A stretch of DNA of 64,000 bases from Arthrobacter sp. SLBN-112. GTDB lineage: Bacteria > Actinomycetota > Actinomycetes > Actinomycetales > Micrococcaceae. Position numbers and translations under genes: made by a program. Below the pieces are notes generated by a model, which saw only the letters and a list, made by a program, of their open reading frames with translations, was not told the DNA's origin and did no database searches. Shown here piece after piece: positions 34,892-43,203 of this stretch. Location: assembly GCF_006715225.1 (NCBI RefSeq), contig NZ_VFMU01000001.1, positions 1,488,001-1,552,000 of the forward strand, read 5' to 3'. The first letter of the stretch is position 1. Each line of letters begins with the position of its first letter.

Positions 34892-36228
34892 GCACCTCCA
34901 TCAACGGCACGGTCCACGACTTCGCCGCGATCGGCGTCGGGCCCTTCAACCTGGGCCTGGCCGCCCTCGCCGAGCCGGTAGAGGGCCTCAGCGGCGTCTT
35001 CCTGGAACAGCGCGGCTCCTTTGACTGGCACCCCGGCATGATGCTGGAGCAGGCCCATCTGCAGGTTCCCTTCATGGCGGACCTGGTGACCATGGCGGAC
35101 CCCACCTCGCCCTTCTCGTTCCTGAACTTCCTGAAGCAAACAGGCCGGCTGTACCGGTTCTACATCCGGGAAAACTTCTACCCGCTGCGGGCCGAGTACA
35201 ACCAGTACTGCCAGTGGGTGGCAGGGCAGCTGCCCGCCGTCCGTTTTGGCACAGCTGTGCTGAATGTAGCGCACGACGGCGGCGTGTACCGGCTTTCCGT
35301 CGACGGCCCGGGCGGGCCGGAGGTGCTGCTGGCGCGGCGGCTGGTGCTGGGCACCGGCACCTCCGCGTACATACCGGAGGCCGGGACGGGGATTGTTGCC
35401 GCGGCGGCGGCCGGACACGGGGGAGTGGCCTGCCACAGCGCGCAGTACCTGGCCACGAAGGCTGAACTCCAGCGGCGGCGCAGCATTACGATCGTGGGCA
35501 GCGGCCAGAGCGCGGCGGAGATCTACTACGAGCTCCTGCAGGAAGCGGACACCCACGGGTACCAGCTGAACTGGGTGACCCGCTCCGGCCGGTTCTTCCC
35601 ACTGGAGTACACCAAGCTGACCCTCGAAATGACCTCGCCTGAATACGTTGACTACTTCCACGGCCTGCCGCAGCACCAGCGCGACCACCTCAACAGGGCC
35701 CAGAAGAACCTCTACAAGGGGATCAACTCCGACCTGATCAACGCCATCCACGACCTGCTGTACACCAGGAGCCTGGCCGGCATGGTGGACACGCAGCTGC
35801 TGACCCATTCCACGCTCACCGCCGCCGCCTGGGATGCTGCGGCAGGAACCCACACCCTGCAGCTTCACCACGGGGAGCAGGACGGGACCTACACCCTGGA
35901 CACTGAAGCCGTAGTGTTCGCCACCGGCTACGGCTACCGGGAACCGGCATTCCTGGCCGGCATCCAGGACCGGATTGCCCGGGACAGCGCCGGCCGGTTT
36001 GCGGTGGACCGCAACTACGGCACGGGCGTGGAACCCGGGGAGATCTTCGTCCAAAACGCGGAGCTGCACACCCACGGGTTCGCCTCCCCGGACCTGGGCA
36101 TGGGCGCCTACCGCAACTCCTGCATCCTGCGCGGAATCACCGGCCGGGAGGTGTACCCGGTGGAGCGGAGCATCGCGTTCCAGCACTTCGGCGTCCCGGC
36201 GGGGATCCGCGAGGAGGTGCCGGCATGA
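34888..36228 (+). CDS. desB: Lysine/ornithine N-monooxygenase (cadaverine N-hydroxylase, DesB-like)
   Basis: 446-residue flavoprotein that N-hydroxylates the diamine. The FAD motif is IGVGPFNLGLAALAE (residues about 11-25), the NADPH motif is TIVGSGQSAAEIYYELL and the C-terminal family motif is FATGYGYREPAFL. Substrate-side features include FEWHPGM-type FDWHPGMMLE and LQVPFMADLVTM. It overlaps desA and desC by 4 nt each (ATGA), so all four genes are translated as a coupled unit. Length is normal for the family. Confidence 0.93.
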   Translation: MSTSINGTVHDFAAIGVGPFNLGLAALAEPVEGLSGVFLEQRGSFDWHPGMMLEQAHLQVPFMADLVTMADPTSPFSFLNFLKQTGRLYRFYIRENFYPLRAEYNQYCQWVAGQLPAVRFGTAVLNVAHDGGVYRLSVDGPGGPEVLLARRLVLGTGTSAYIPEAGTGIVAAAAAGHGGVACHSAQYLATKAELQRRRSITIVGSGQSAAEIYYELLQEADTHGYQLNWVTRSGRFFPLEYTKLTLEMTSPEYVDYFHGLPQHQRDHLNRAQKNLYKGINSDLINAIHDLLYTRSLAGMVDTQLLTHSTLTAAAWDAAAGTHTLQLHHGEQDGTYTLDTEAVVFATGYGYREPAFLAGIQDRIARDSAGRFAVDRNYGTGVEPGEIFVQNAELHTHGFASPDLGMGAYRNSCILRGITGREVYPVERSIAFQHFGVPAGIREEVPA

Positions 36229-36809
36229 GGTTCACCTTCCGCAGCATGGAACCTGACAGGGACGCGCCGCTGGTGCACGGGTGGGTCACCAGGCCCTACG
36301 CCTCGTTCTGGGGGATGTTATCTGCCAGCGTCCGGGATGTGGCCGAGGAATACGCGAAGATCCAGGCGAGCGGTCACCACCATGCCCTGTTGGGGCTCGA
36401 CGGCGGCGTCCCCGCCTTCCTGACCGAGGAGTACCTCCCGGCGTCCTCGCCCCTGGCCGGCCTCTATCCCGTGCGCCCCGGTGACGTGGGGATGCACCTG
36501 CTGGTGGCGCCGCCGTCGGCCGCTCCGGAGCCGGGCTACACCGCAGCGGTGATGGACGCGGTCCTTGCCCGGTTGTTCGCCCGGCCGGAGGTGGAACGCG
36601 TGGTGGTGGAACCGGACGTCCGCAACACCAGGATCCACGCCCTCTACGGCCGTCTCGGCTTCCAGCCGGCCGGGGTGGTGGCGCTGCCGGACAAGGACGC
36701 GCTCCTGGGCTTCTGCAGCCGCCCCGGCTACCAGGCCGCACGCGCCCGGCTGGAACCCAACAACCCCCTCAGCACTTCCCCTGTACCCGTCCCCGAAGGA
36801 GCACTGTGA
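36225..36809 (+). CDS. desC: GNAT acyltransferase for hydroxamate formation (DesC-like)
   Basis: 194 residues of the IucB/AlcB/DesC family, which acylates the N-hydroxylated diamine, giving the hydroxamate. Segments HGWVTRPYASFWGM, VGMHLLVAPP and the acetyl-CoA/C-terminal region VVEPDVRNTRIHALYGRLGF are typical. It overlaps desB (ATGA) and desD (GTGA). Whether succinyl- or acetyl-CoA is used is not visible. The tail (last ~15 residues) is not conserved. Confidence 0.92.
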   Translation: MRFTFRSMEPDRDAPLVHGWVTRPYASFWGMLSASVRDVAEEYAKIQASGHHHALLGLDGGVPAFLTEEYLPASSPLAGLYPVRPGDVGMHLLVAPPSAAPEPGYTAAVMDAVLARLFARPEVERVVVEPDVRNTRIHALYGRLGFQPAGVVALPDKDALLGFCSRPGYQAARARLEPNNPLSTSPVPVPEGAL

Positions 36810-38734
36810 CTGTCCGCCTCGAAGACCCTGAAACCGTTACTGAAGCCAGGACCGCGCGCCCGCCCGCTGACGTGTCCCACCTGACGCCGGACCGCTGGGA
36901 GGCTGCCACCAGGCACCTGCTCCGCAAAGCGCTCGCGGAGTTCTCCCATGAACGGATCCTCATCCCGGAACCTGTGCCAGCCGCGCCGGAACATGCCGCG
37001 CCGGAACCAGCCCTGGAACCTGTTCAAGCCGCGCCGGGCGCGGGCACCTACCGTGTCGCCAGTGCCGACGGTTCGTACGAATGCCTCTTCCACGCCACGA
37101 TTTTGGAGCTGGACCACTGGTCCATTGACGCCGGGTCCATCCGCTGCTTCCAGGACGGCTCCGAAACCCCGCTGGATGTGCTGACCTTCATCATCGTGTT
37201 CCACGAGACCCTCGGCATTAACCTCCAAATGCTCCCGGTCTACCTCGAAGAGATCAGCAGCACCCTGGCCAGCCACGCCTACAAGCAGCGCGCGGACCAG
37301 CCTTCAGCTGCCATGCTCGCCGCAGGAATCACCGGCGGCCAGGACCCCGCCGCCGACTTCCAGTCCATTGAGCGCAGCATGACCGAGGGCCACCCCTGCT
37401 TCGTGGCCAACAACGGCCGCCTGGGCTTCGGCATGGACGACTACCACGCTTACGCGCCGGAAACCGGAGCGCCCGTGCAACTGGAGTGGATTGCCGTCCA
37501 CCGGTCCCGTGCCGTGTTCACGTCGAGCGCGGGACTGGACTACCGGGCGCACCTGGAGAGCGAACTCGGTCCTCTCGCCGGGGACTTCACCAACGAACTG
37601 CAGCTGCAGGGCCTGGACCCGGAGCAGTACTTCTTCATGCCGGTCCACCCCTGGCAGTGGGAGAACAAGCTGACGGTGACGTTCGCGGCCGAGATTGCCC
37701 GGCAGCGGATTGTCCACCTGGGCACGGGCACGGACCGGTACCAGGCACAGCAATCCATCCGCACGTTCTTCAACACCACGGCCCCGGCCAGGCACTACGT
37801 CAAAACGGCCATGTCCGTACTGAACATGGGCTTCATGCGCGGCCTGTCACCCCAGTACATGAAGGCCACCCCCGCCATCAACGACTGGCTGCGTGAACTG
37901 ATCGGGCTGGACGGGGTGCTGCAAAGGCGCGGGTTCACCATGATCGGCGAGGTGGCGGCGATCGGCTACCACAACGGGTACTACCAGGCAGGCTCGGCCG
38001 GCGGTTCACCGTACAGGAAGATGCTCTCCGCACTTTGGCGCGAAAGCCCCCTGCCGCTCCTGGGCGACGGGCAACAGCTGGCCACCATGGCCTCGCTCCT
38101 GCACGTCGATGCCGCCGGGAAGCCAATGGTTTCCGCGCTGATCGAACGCTCGGGACTGGACCCGAGGGACTGGCTGCGCCGCTATTTCGAAGCCTACCTG
38201 GTACCCCTGGTGCACTGCCTGTACCGGTACGAGCTGGCGTTCATGCCGCACGGCGAGAACGTCATCCTGGTCCTGGAGGACGGCGTCCCCGTCCGGGCAA
38301 TCATGAAGGACATTGCCGAGGAAATCGTGGTGATGGGGGACCGGCTGGACCTGCCGGAGGAAATCTCGAGGATCGGGACCGCCATTCCCGACGGCGAAAA
38401 GGTGCTGGCCATCTTCACGGATATTTTCGACTGCATCTTCAGGTTCCTGGCGGCACTGCTGCACGAGGACGGCCTGGTGTGCCAGGAGGATTTCTGGCGG
38501 ACGGCCGCCGAGGCCGTGCAGGACTACCAGCGGCAACACCCGGAGCTCGCGGACCAGTTCGCCAGGCACGATCTCTTCGCACCGGATTTCGCCTTGTCCT
38601 GCCTGAACCGCCTGCAGCTGCGCAACAACCAGAACATGCTGGACCTGGCGGATCCCTCGGGCGGACTGCAGATGGCCGGACGGCTGGCCAATCCGCTGGC
38701 CCGGTTCATGGATGGTGCACGGCCACGTGGCTAG
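36806..38734 (+). CDS. desD: NIS siderophore synthetase (IucA/IucC family, DesD-like)
   Basis: 642-residue ATP-dependent synthetase that joins and cyclises the hydroxamate units. The GTG start overlaps the desC stop. The N-terminal ~50 residues are variable; the IucA/IucC core includes EGHPCFVANNGRLGFG and MPVHPWQWENKLTVTF, and the C-terminal FhuF-like part includes FMPHGENVILVLEDG and LLHEDGLVCQEDFW. The set desABCD is enough for a desferrioxamine E or B-type product; no exporter or uptake gene is adjacent. Confidence 0.94.
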   Translation: MTVRLEDPETVTEARTARPPADVSHLTPDRWEAATRHLLRKALAEFSHERILIPEPVPAAPEHAAPEPALEPVQAAPGAGTYRVASADGSYECLFHATILELDHWSIDAGSIRCFQDGSETPLDVLTFIIVFHETLGINLQMLPVYLEEISSTLASHAYKQRADQPSAAMLAAGITGGQDPAADFQSIERSMTEGHPCFVANNGRLGFGMDDYHAYAPETGAPVQLEWIAVHRSRAVFTSSAGLDYRAHLESELGPLAGDFTNELQLQGLDPEQYFFMPVHPWQWENKLTVTFAAEIARQRIVHLGTGTDRYQAQQSIRTFFNTTAPARHYVKTAMSVLNMGFMRGLSPQYMKATPAINDWLRELIGLDGVLQRRGFTMIGEVAAIGYHNGYYQAGSAGGSPYRKMLSALWRESPLPLLGDGQQLATMASLLHVDAAGKPMVSALIERSGLDPRDWLRRYFEAYLVPLVHCLYRYELAFMPHGENVILVLEDGVPVRAIMKDIAEEIVVMGDRLDLPEEISRIGTAIPDGEKVLAIFTDIFDCIFRFLAALLHEDGLVCQEDFWRTAAEAVQDYQRQHPELADQFARHDLFAPDFALSCLNRLQLRNNQNMLDLADPSGGLQMAGRLANPLARFMDGARPRG

Positions 38735-38743
38735 GCTAGCAGG

Positions 38744-39517
38744 ATGACGCCATCGAGTTCCCGAACCACAGCACTTGTCACCGGGGCCAGCGCAGGGCTG
38801 GGCCATGAATTCGCAAAGCAGCTCGCGGCCCAGGGCCATGACCTGGTCCTGGTGGCGCGCAACGCGTCCCGGCTGGCAGAAACAGCGGAGGACCTCCGGC
38901 ACCGGTACGGCATCACGGCTGAGGTGCTCCCCGCAGACCTGACGGACGACGACGACGTCGCCGCCGTCGTCGAACGCCTGGAAGACACCAGCCGGCCGGT
39001 GGGGATCCTGGTCAACAACGCAGGGATCGGGCTGTTGCACAACTTTGAGGACAACCACGCGCCGGAGGAGAAGAAGCACCTGAAGCTGCACGCCGAAACG
39101 TCCATGGTGCTGACGCATGCGGCGCTGAAGGGCATGCTCGAGCGCGGGGAGGGACGGATCATCAATGTGGCCAGCGTGGCCGCGTTCCTGCCCCGCGGCA
39201 CCTATTCCGCGGCCAAGGCCTGGCTGGTCAGTTTCAGCCGGTGGGCGAACCTGGCCTACCGCACCCGGGGCATCAAGGTCACGGCTGTCTGCCCCGGCTT
39301 CACCCACACGGAATTCCACGACCGGATGGGGATGGATAAGTCCGTGGCGCCGTCGTGGACGTGGCTGCGCGCCGAGCGGGTGGTCAGTGAAGGCCTGGCG
39401 GACAACGAGCGCGGCAAGGCGGTGTCCATCCCGTCCAAGCGCTACAAGGTGCTGGCGGCGGTGGCCAAGGTGGCTCCGGCGCGGCTAATGGCGGGGCCGC
39501 CGCGGAAGCCGAAGTAG
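38744..39517 (+). CDS. Short-chain dehydrogenase/reductase
   Basis: 257-residue classical SDR with the cofactor motif VTGASAGLGHEFAKQ, NNAGIG, catalytic Ser in NVASVAAF and Tyr/Lys in YSAAKAW. The C-terminus (KRYKVLAAVAKVAPARL) resembles SDRs of the DltE/YqjQ type. The start lies 10 bp after the desD stop, so it may be read through from the siderophore operon, but nothing in the sequence suggests a siderophore step. Its 3' end overlaps the convergent FUSC gene by 33 bp. Confidence 0.9.
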   Translation: MTPSSSRTTALVTGASAGLGHEFAKQLAAQGHDLVLVARNASRLAETAEDLRHRYGITAEVLPADLTDDDDVAAVVERLEDTSRPVGILVNNAGIGLLHNFEDNHAPEEKKHLKLHAETSMVLTHAALKGMLERGEGRIINVASVAAFLPRGTYSAAKAWLVSFSRWANLAYRTRGIKVTAVCPGFTHTEFHDRMGMDKSVAPSWTWLRAERVVSEGLADNERGKAVSIPSKRYKVLAAVAKVAPARLMAGPPRKPK

Positions 39518-40600
39518 GCCCGGGAGCGGAGTGCGGGTGCGGGCTCCGGGCCGGCGGACAGCCACCACCACCAGGATCCCCAGCAGCGCACCCACCAGGG
39601 TTTCCACCGCGCGCTCCAGGATCAGGACCTGCGGTTCGGTGGGGGCGGCCAGCTGCGTCATGAGCAGGATGACCGGCGTGAACCAGACCATGGCCAGGCC
39701 GTAGTGCCTGGTCATGAACAGTTCGGTGGCGAACTGGAAGAGGATGACCAGGAGGGCCAGGACCGTGGCCTGGTGCACCGGCTCCTGGAGTGCCGGATAG
39801 AGGGCAGCCAGTGCCCACGGTCCCGGCAGGATCACGACGGCGGTAACCACCAGGCCCAGGAGTGTTCCCACGATGCGGTGGACGCCCCGCCGGACACTGC
39901 TGGGCAGGTCGGCCCCGGCGAGCGGTACGGCGGCTGCCGCCATGGCCCAGTGCGGGTGGCCGCTGCCGCTCAGGACACCCACCGTTCCGGCAGCACCCAC
40001 GGCCAGTATGTACCGGGCGGCGTGGACGGTCAGTTCCCGCTGCCTTGCGGCCGAACGGGGCGGCAGGTTCCTGGTGGCCCCGGGTTCCCATGCCCTTTGC
40101 CGCACCCAGCCGCTGAAGCCGATCAGGATCGAGAACACTGATGATCCCGCCGCGATGAGCATGGCCACATACCACGGGACTGCGGTGGGAACGGAGGCAC
40201 ACGCACCCAGGGCCAGGATTCCAAAAAAGGGCCCGTTCGGCTTCAGCCGTACGCGGTCCGAGTACACCGAGCCCACTCCGGCCAGGGTGGCCTCCACTGC
40301 TACCAGCCACCAGGAGTGGATGTGGTTGATGGACAGCGTTACCCCTACGAACACGCCGCTGAGCAGCACCAGGGCACCCTGCCCCTGGTGGCGGAGCCGC
40401 AGCTGGTGCGGTTCCAAACGGCCGTACATGCCGGTCAACGCGCCGAACACGGCGTAGATGATGAGGTCCGTCCGGCCGGCGGCCAGCAGGAGCAGCGAGG
40501 GGGCGGCAACGCTGAGGGCCACGCGCAGTGCGGCAAGGTGGTCGTTGGTGGCAGGCTCCAGCCGGTGGAGTGCGCGCACCTGTGCCACTACGCGCTTCAT
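39485..40600 (-). CDS. FUSC family membrane protein
   Basis: 371 residues with about ten hydrophobic segments in two halves separated by a charged loop (about residues 165-200, WVRQRAWEPGATRNLPPRS). The second half has RIVGTLLGLVVTAVVI and a final LVGALLGILVVVAVRR, typical of the fusaric acid resistance/aromatic exporter FUSC domain. The ATG at 40600 (MKRVVAQVRAL) is chosen because upstream residues are not hydrophobic or conserved; its ribosome site is weak. Substrate unknown. It overlaps the convergent SDR gene by 33 bp. Confidence 0.82.
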   Translation of the reverse strand: MKRVVAQVRALHRLEPATNDHLAALRVALSVAAPSLLLLAAGRTDLIIYAVFGALTGMYGRLEPHQLRLRHQGQGALVLLSGVFVGVTLSINHIHSWWLVAVEATLAGVGSVYSDRVRLKPNGPFFGILALGACASVPTAVPWYVAMLIAAGSSVFSILIGFSGWVRQRAWEPGATRNLPPRSAARQRELTVHAARYILAVGAAGTVGVLSGSGHPHWAMAAAAVPLAGADLPSSVRRGVHRIVGTLLGLVVTAVVILPGPWALAALYPALQEPVHQATVLALLVILFQFATELFMTRHYGLAMVWFTPVILLMTQLAAPTEPQVLILERAVETLVGALLGILVVVAVRRPGARTRTPLPGLLRLPRRPRH

Positions 40601-40721
40601 ATCCCGGCACCTGTCCTGTCTTGTTGTCCTGCCGTGGCCCAAAGGCCTTTGGGAACGTATCACCGGCATCGGGCAGAGTCATACTGCCGGTAGTCACAAT
40701 AGGAAATCCGCAGGCACGCAA

Positions 40722-40770
40722 AGGCCCGTCCCCGCGTGCTTCCCCCAAGGAAGCACGCGGGGACGGGCCT
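40722..40770 (-). terminator. 22-bp hairpin downstream of the MHS transporter gene
   Basis: A perfect 22-bp GC-rich stem (starting AGGCCCGTCCCC) with a 5-nt loop, 44 nt after the minus-strand transporter stop. No T-tract, but the stem is very stable. Confidence 0.7.
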
Positions 40771-40813
40771 GTGAGCGTGGGCTACAAGAGCGTCCGGGCG
40801 GCCGGCTGGAGGT

Positions 40814-42403
40814 TTAGGCCCCCGCCGGAACCCCACGGTGTGCCTCGGTGTCCAGGGCGTCCTGGGTTTCGAACGGCAGCTCGTCCAGGTTGATCAGCGG
40901 GTTCTCGTCCTGGGTGGCCACCAGTTCCCTTGCCTCTGCCTGGGTGTCCACGCTGGGCATGGACCCCGGCAGGGGGCGGTTGGCCGATTCCTTCAGGAAG
41001 TAGATGGCGATGGCGCCCACGAGGGAGGTGGCCATGAGGTAGTAGGCGGGCATCATGTCGTTGCCCGTGGCGCTGATCAGGGCTGCCACGATGAACGGTG
41101 TGGTCCCGCCGAAGATGGCCACGGCGAAGTTGTAGGCAATGCCCATGGCTCCGTAGCGGCTGGATGTGGGGAACTGGGCCGGGAGCGCCGAGGCCAGGTT
41201 GGCCACATAGAACGTCACGGGGAAGGCGATCAGGGCCAGCCCGGCAAGGGTGGACCAAATCTGACCAATGCCGATCAGCATGAAGGCGGGCAGAGCCAGC
41301 ACGATGGTGCTCACGGCGCCGATCCAGAGCACGGGGCGGCGGCCGATCCGGTCTGACAGCTTACCGGTCAGCGGAATGCACAGGCTCATGACCACCAGCA
41401 CCGGAATGGTGAGCAGGGTGCCGTGGACTTCGTCGTAGCCCTTGGACTCCGTCAGGTAAGTGGGCATGTAGGAGGTGAGGGCGTAACCGGCCGTGTTGGC
41501 GGCGGCCACCACCACCATGGCAACGACGATGGGGCGCCAGTAGGCCTTGACGATTCCCACCGGTCCCTTGGCCGTGGCAGTATCACCAGCGGATGCGTTC
41601 TTGGCGATCTCTTCCTGGGCATCAAGGGTTGCCTGGAACTGCGGCGATTCCTCGATCTTGCTTCGGAAGTAGACGGCGATCAGGCCCAGCGGGCCTGCCA
41701 CCAGGAACGGGATGCGCCATCCCCAGTCCTCCATGGTGTCCTGGCCGAGCGTCAGCTGCAGGACGGAGACCAGGGCGGCGCCAATGGCGAAGCCCAGGTA
41801 ACTGCCCAGGTCCAGGAAGCTGGCAAAGAAGCCGCGGCGCTTGTCGGCCGCGTATTCGCTCACGAACGTGGTGGCACCGGCGTACTCGCCACCGGTGGAA
41901 AAGCCCTGGACCACCTTGAGGAGCACCAGCAGTGCGGCAGCCCACAGTCCGATCTGTGCGTACCCGGGCAGGAGGCCGACGGCGAAGGTGCTTGCCGCCA
42001 TGATCATCAGCGTGGTGGCCAGGATCTTCTGGCGTCCCACTTTGTCGCCCAGCCAGCCGAAGATCACGCCGCCCAGGGGGCGGGCGATGAAGGTGGCGGC
42101 AAAGGTTCCCAGCAGGAACAGCGTCTGGGTGGTGGGATCGGATTCCGGAAGGAACACCGGGCCCATGGTGGTGATGAGGTAGCCGAAGACGCCTACGTCG
42201 TACCACTCCATGGTGTTGCCAACGATGGTTCCGCCGAGTGCCTTTTTGAGCATGGGCTGGTCCACCACGTTGACATCGGATTCCTTGAGCCGGCGGCGTG
42301 GCAACAGCCTGGTCTTCTTGGCGGCCACGGGGGCTGCCGGGTCTGTTCCGCGGGCGTTCCTGGCGCCTGCTGGAGAGTCGGTCCTGCTTCGGTCTGTGGG
42401 CAT
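40814..42403 (-). CDS. MFS transporter, metabolite:H+ symporter (MHS) family
   Basis: 529 residues with 12 predicted transmembrane segments. The region VGNTMEWYDVGVFGYL at the first helix, RPLGGVIFGWLGDKVGRQK in the first loop, GFSTGGEYAGATTFVSEYA and RIPFLVAGPLGLIAVYFR identify the ProP/ShiA-type MHS subgroup, which imports betaine, proline, citrate or dicarboxylates with protons. ATG 42403 has GGAG 8 nt upstream; the frame is open a little further. About 45 N-terminal and 50 C-terminal residues are hydrophilic extensions. The substrate is not identifiable. Confidence 0.88.
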   Translation of the reverse strand: MPTDRSRTDSPAGARNARGTDPAAPVAAKKTRLLPRRRLKESDVNVVDQPMLKKALGGTIVGNTMEWYDVGVFGYLITTMGPVFLPESDPTTQTLFLLGTFAATFIARPLGGVIFGWLGDKVGRQKILATTLMIMAASTFAVGLLPGYAQIGLWAAALLVLLKVVQGFSTGGEYAGATTFVSEYAADKRRGFFASFLDLGSYLGFAIGAALVSVLQLTLGQDTMEDWGWRIPFLVAGPLGLIAVYFRSKIEESPQFQATLDAQEEIAKNASAGDTATAKGPVGIVKAYWRPIVVAMVVVAAANTAGYALTSYMPTYLTESKGYDEVHGTLLTIPVLVVMSLCIPLTGKLSDRIGRRPVLWIGAVSTIVLALPAFMLIGIGQIWSTLAGLALIAFPVTFYVANLASALPAQFPTSSRYGAMGIAYNFAVAIFGGTTPFIVAALISATGNDMMPAYYLMATSLVGAIAIYFLKESANRPLPGSMPSVDTQAEARELVATQDENPLINLDELPFETQDALDTEAHRGVPAGA

Positions 42404-42472
42404 TTGGGCAACTCCTATGGAGGTCATTTGCTTGCGACTTGTAGCTGCCCCGCTCTGGGCAGGCCTTCAATT

Positions 42473-42580
42473 TTACGGGATGCTGTAGCGCGCCGACAGT
42501 TCGATGGCGTAGAGTGCGCCCTTTTGGGCCGCTTCAGGGGTGGTTTCCACAATTTTTTGTGCCGCCGTTTCCCGCGCCAT
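42473..42580 (-). CDS. Possible 35-residue ORF upstream of the transporter
   Basis: ATG 42580 to TAA 42475 encodes a peptide starting MARETAAQKIVETTPEAA and ending ELSARYSIP. Composition looks protein-like (amphipathic helix, few Arg), unlike random high-GC frames, but there is no ribosome site and it lies partly in an inverted repeat. It may be a remnant or a short regulated peptide. Low confidence. Confidence 0.25.
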   Translation of the reverse strand: MARETAAQKIVETTPEAAQKGALYAIELSARYSIP

Positions 42581-42622
42581 TACTGGGAAGCACGCTGTGC
42601 AACGGCGGCGTTACCAAAAATT
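42551..42622. repeat. 72-bp imperfect inverted repeat in the 42.4-42.8 kb gap
   Basis: GCCGCCGTT and AACGGCGGC pair perfectly; outside these, AATTTTTTGT pairs with ACCAAAAATT (one mismatch, 3-nt bulge). The stretch is AT-rich at its ends, unlike the surroundings. The rest of the 435-bp gap (42404-42838) shows only the ribosome site of the next gene and no other feature. Confidence 0.45.
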
Positions 42623-42838
42623 TTCCGCCGGGAACCGTTTCAGGGCCCATTTTTTGGTGATCGCGGCCGCGAAAGTGATTGGGGCCACCGTCCCTGGAAG
42701 GGGTTCACAGGACCTCCTGGCATGCCTATGGTGGAGCGATGAAGACACCTCTTTCCGGGCAGTAGTCCGCGCGCGCCCGGACGCTTTCGTTGGCGTTTCG
42801 ATTCAAGGAAGAACGAAGGAAAGAAGGGAAGAACCACA

Positions 42839-43096
42839 ATGGGTGAAGAGTCCAACCAGTTCCACATCAACCCTGAGGTGGCGGACCACATTGCGGCTGC
42901 CATGGATGCGCCGGCGGCGCCGGGCCCTGCGGCCATGGGCGCCGGGCCCCTGGGGCAGCAAAGCGGCTGGCCGGACGGCTACGGAAAGCGGCGGCACCCC
43001 AAAGACCGGGCTGCGGGCCACGGCCGGATGGGACATGAAGCGGCCGTGACCGCCGTCCACCGCACCGGCCGGCCGCAGATGCCGCACTCCTCGTAG
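42839..43096 (+). CDS. Hypothetical small protein (85 residues)
   Basis: Starts MGEESNQFHINPEVADHIAAAM after GAAGAA; rich in Ala, Gly, Pro and His, ending RTGRPQMPHSS. No family recognised. A hairpin terminator follows, and the purine-rich leader before the ATG (GAAGGAAAGAAGGGAAG) supports translation. Probably cytoplasmic; no membrane segment or signal. Confidence 0.6.
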   Translation: MGEESNQFHINPEVADHIAAAMDAPAAPGPAAMGAGPLGQQSGWPDGYGKRRHPKDRAAGHGRMGHEAAVTAVHRTGRPQMPHSS

Positions 43097-43126
43097 CCGG
43101 CACCTAAAACCGGCATCGACACGCAC

Positions 43127-43165
43127 ATTACCTGGCGCCCCGAAATTTGGCGGGCGCCAGGTAAT
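43127..43165. terminator. Bidirectional hairpin between the small gene and ligD
   Basis: Perfect 14-bp stem ATTACCTGGCGCCC / GGGCGCCAGGTAAT with an 11-nt loop, between convergent genes. Confidence 0.8.
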
Positions 43166-43203
43166 TTGTGCGGCGTGGAGTTACCTGCGCGTCGAAAACC
43201 GGG

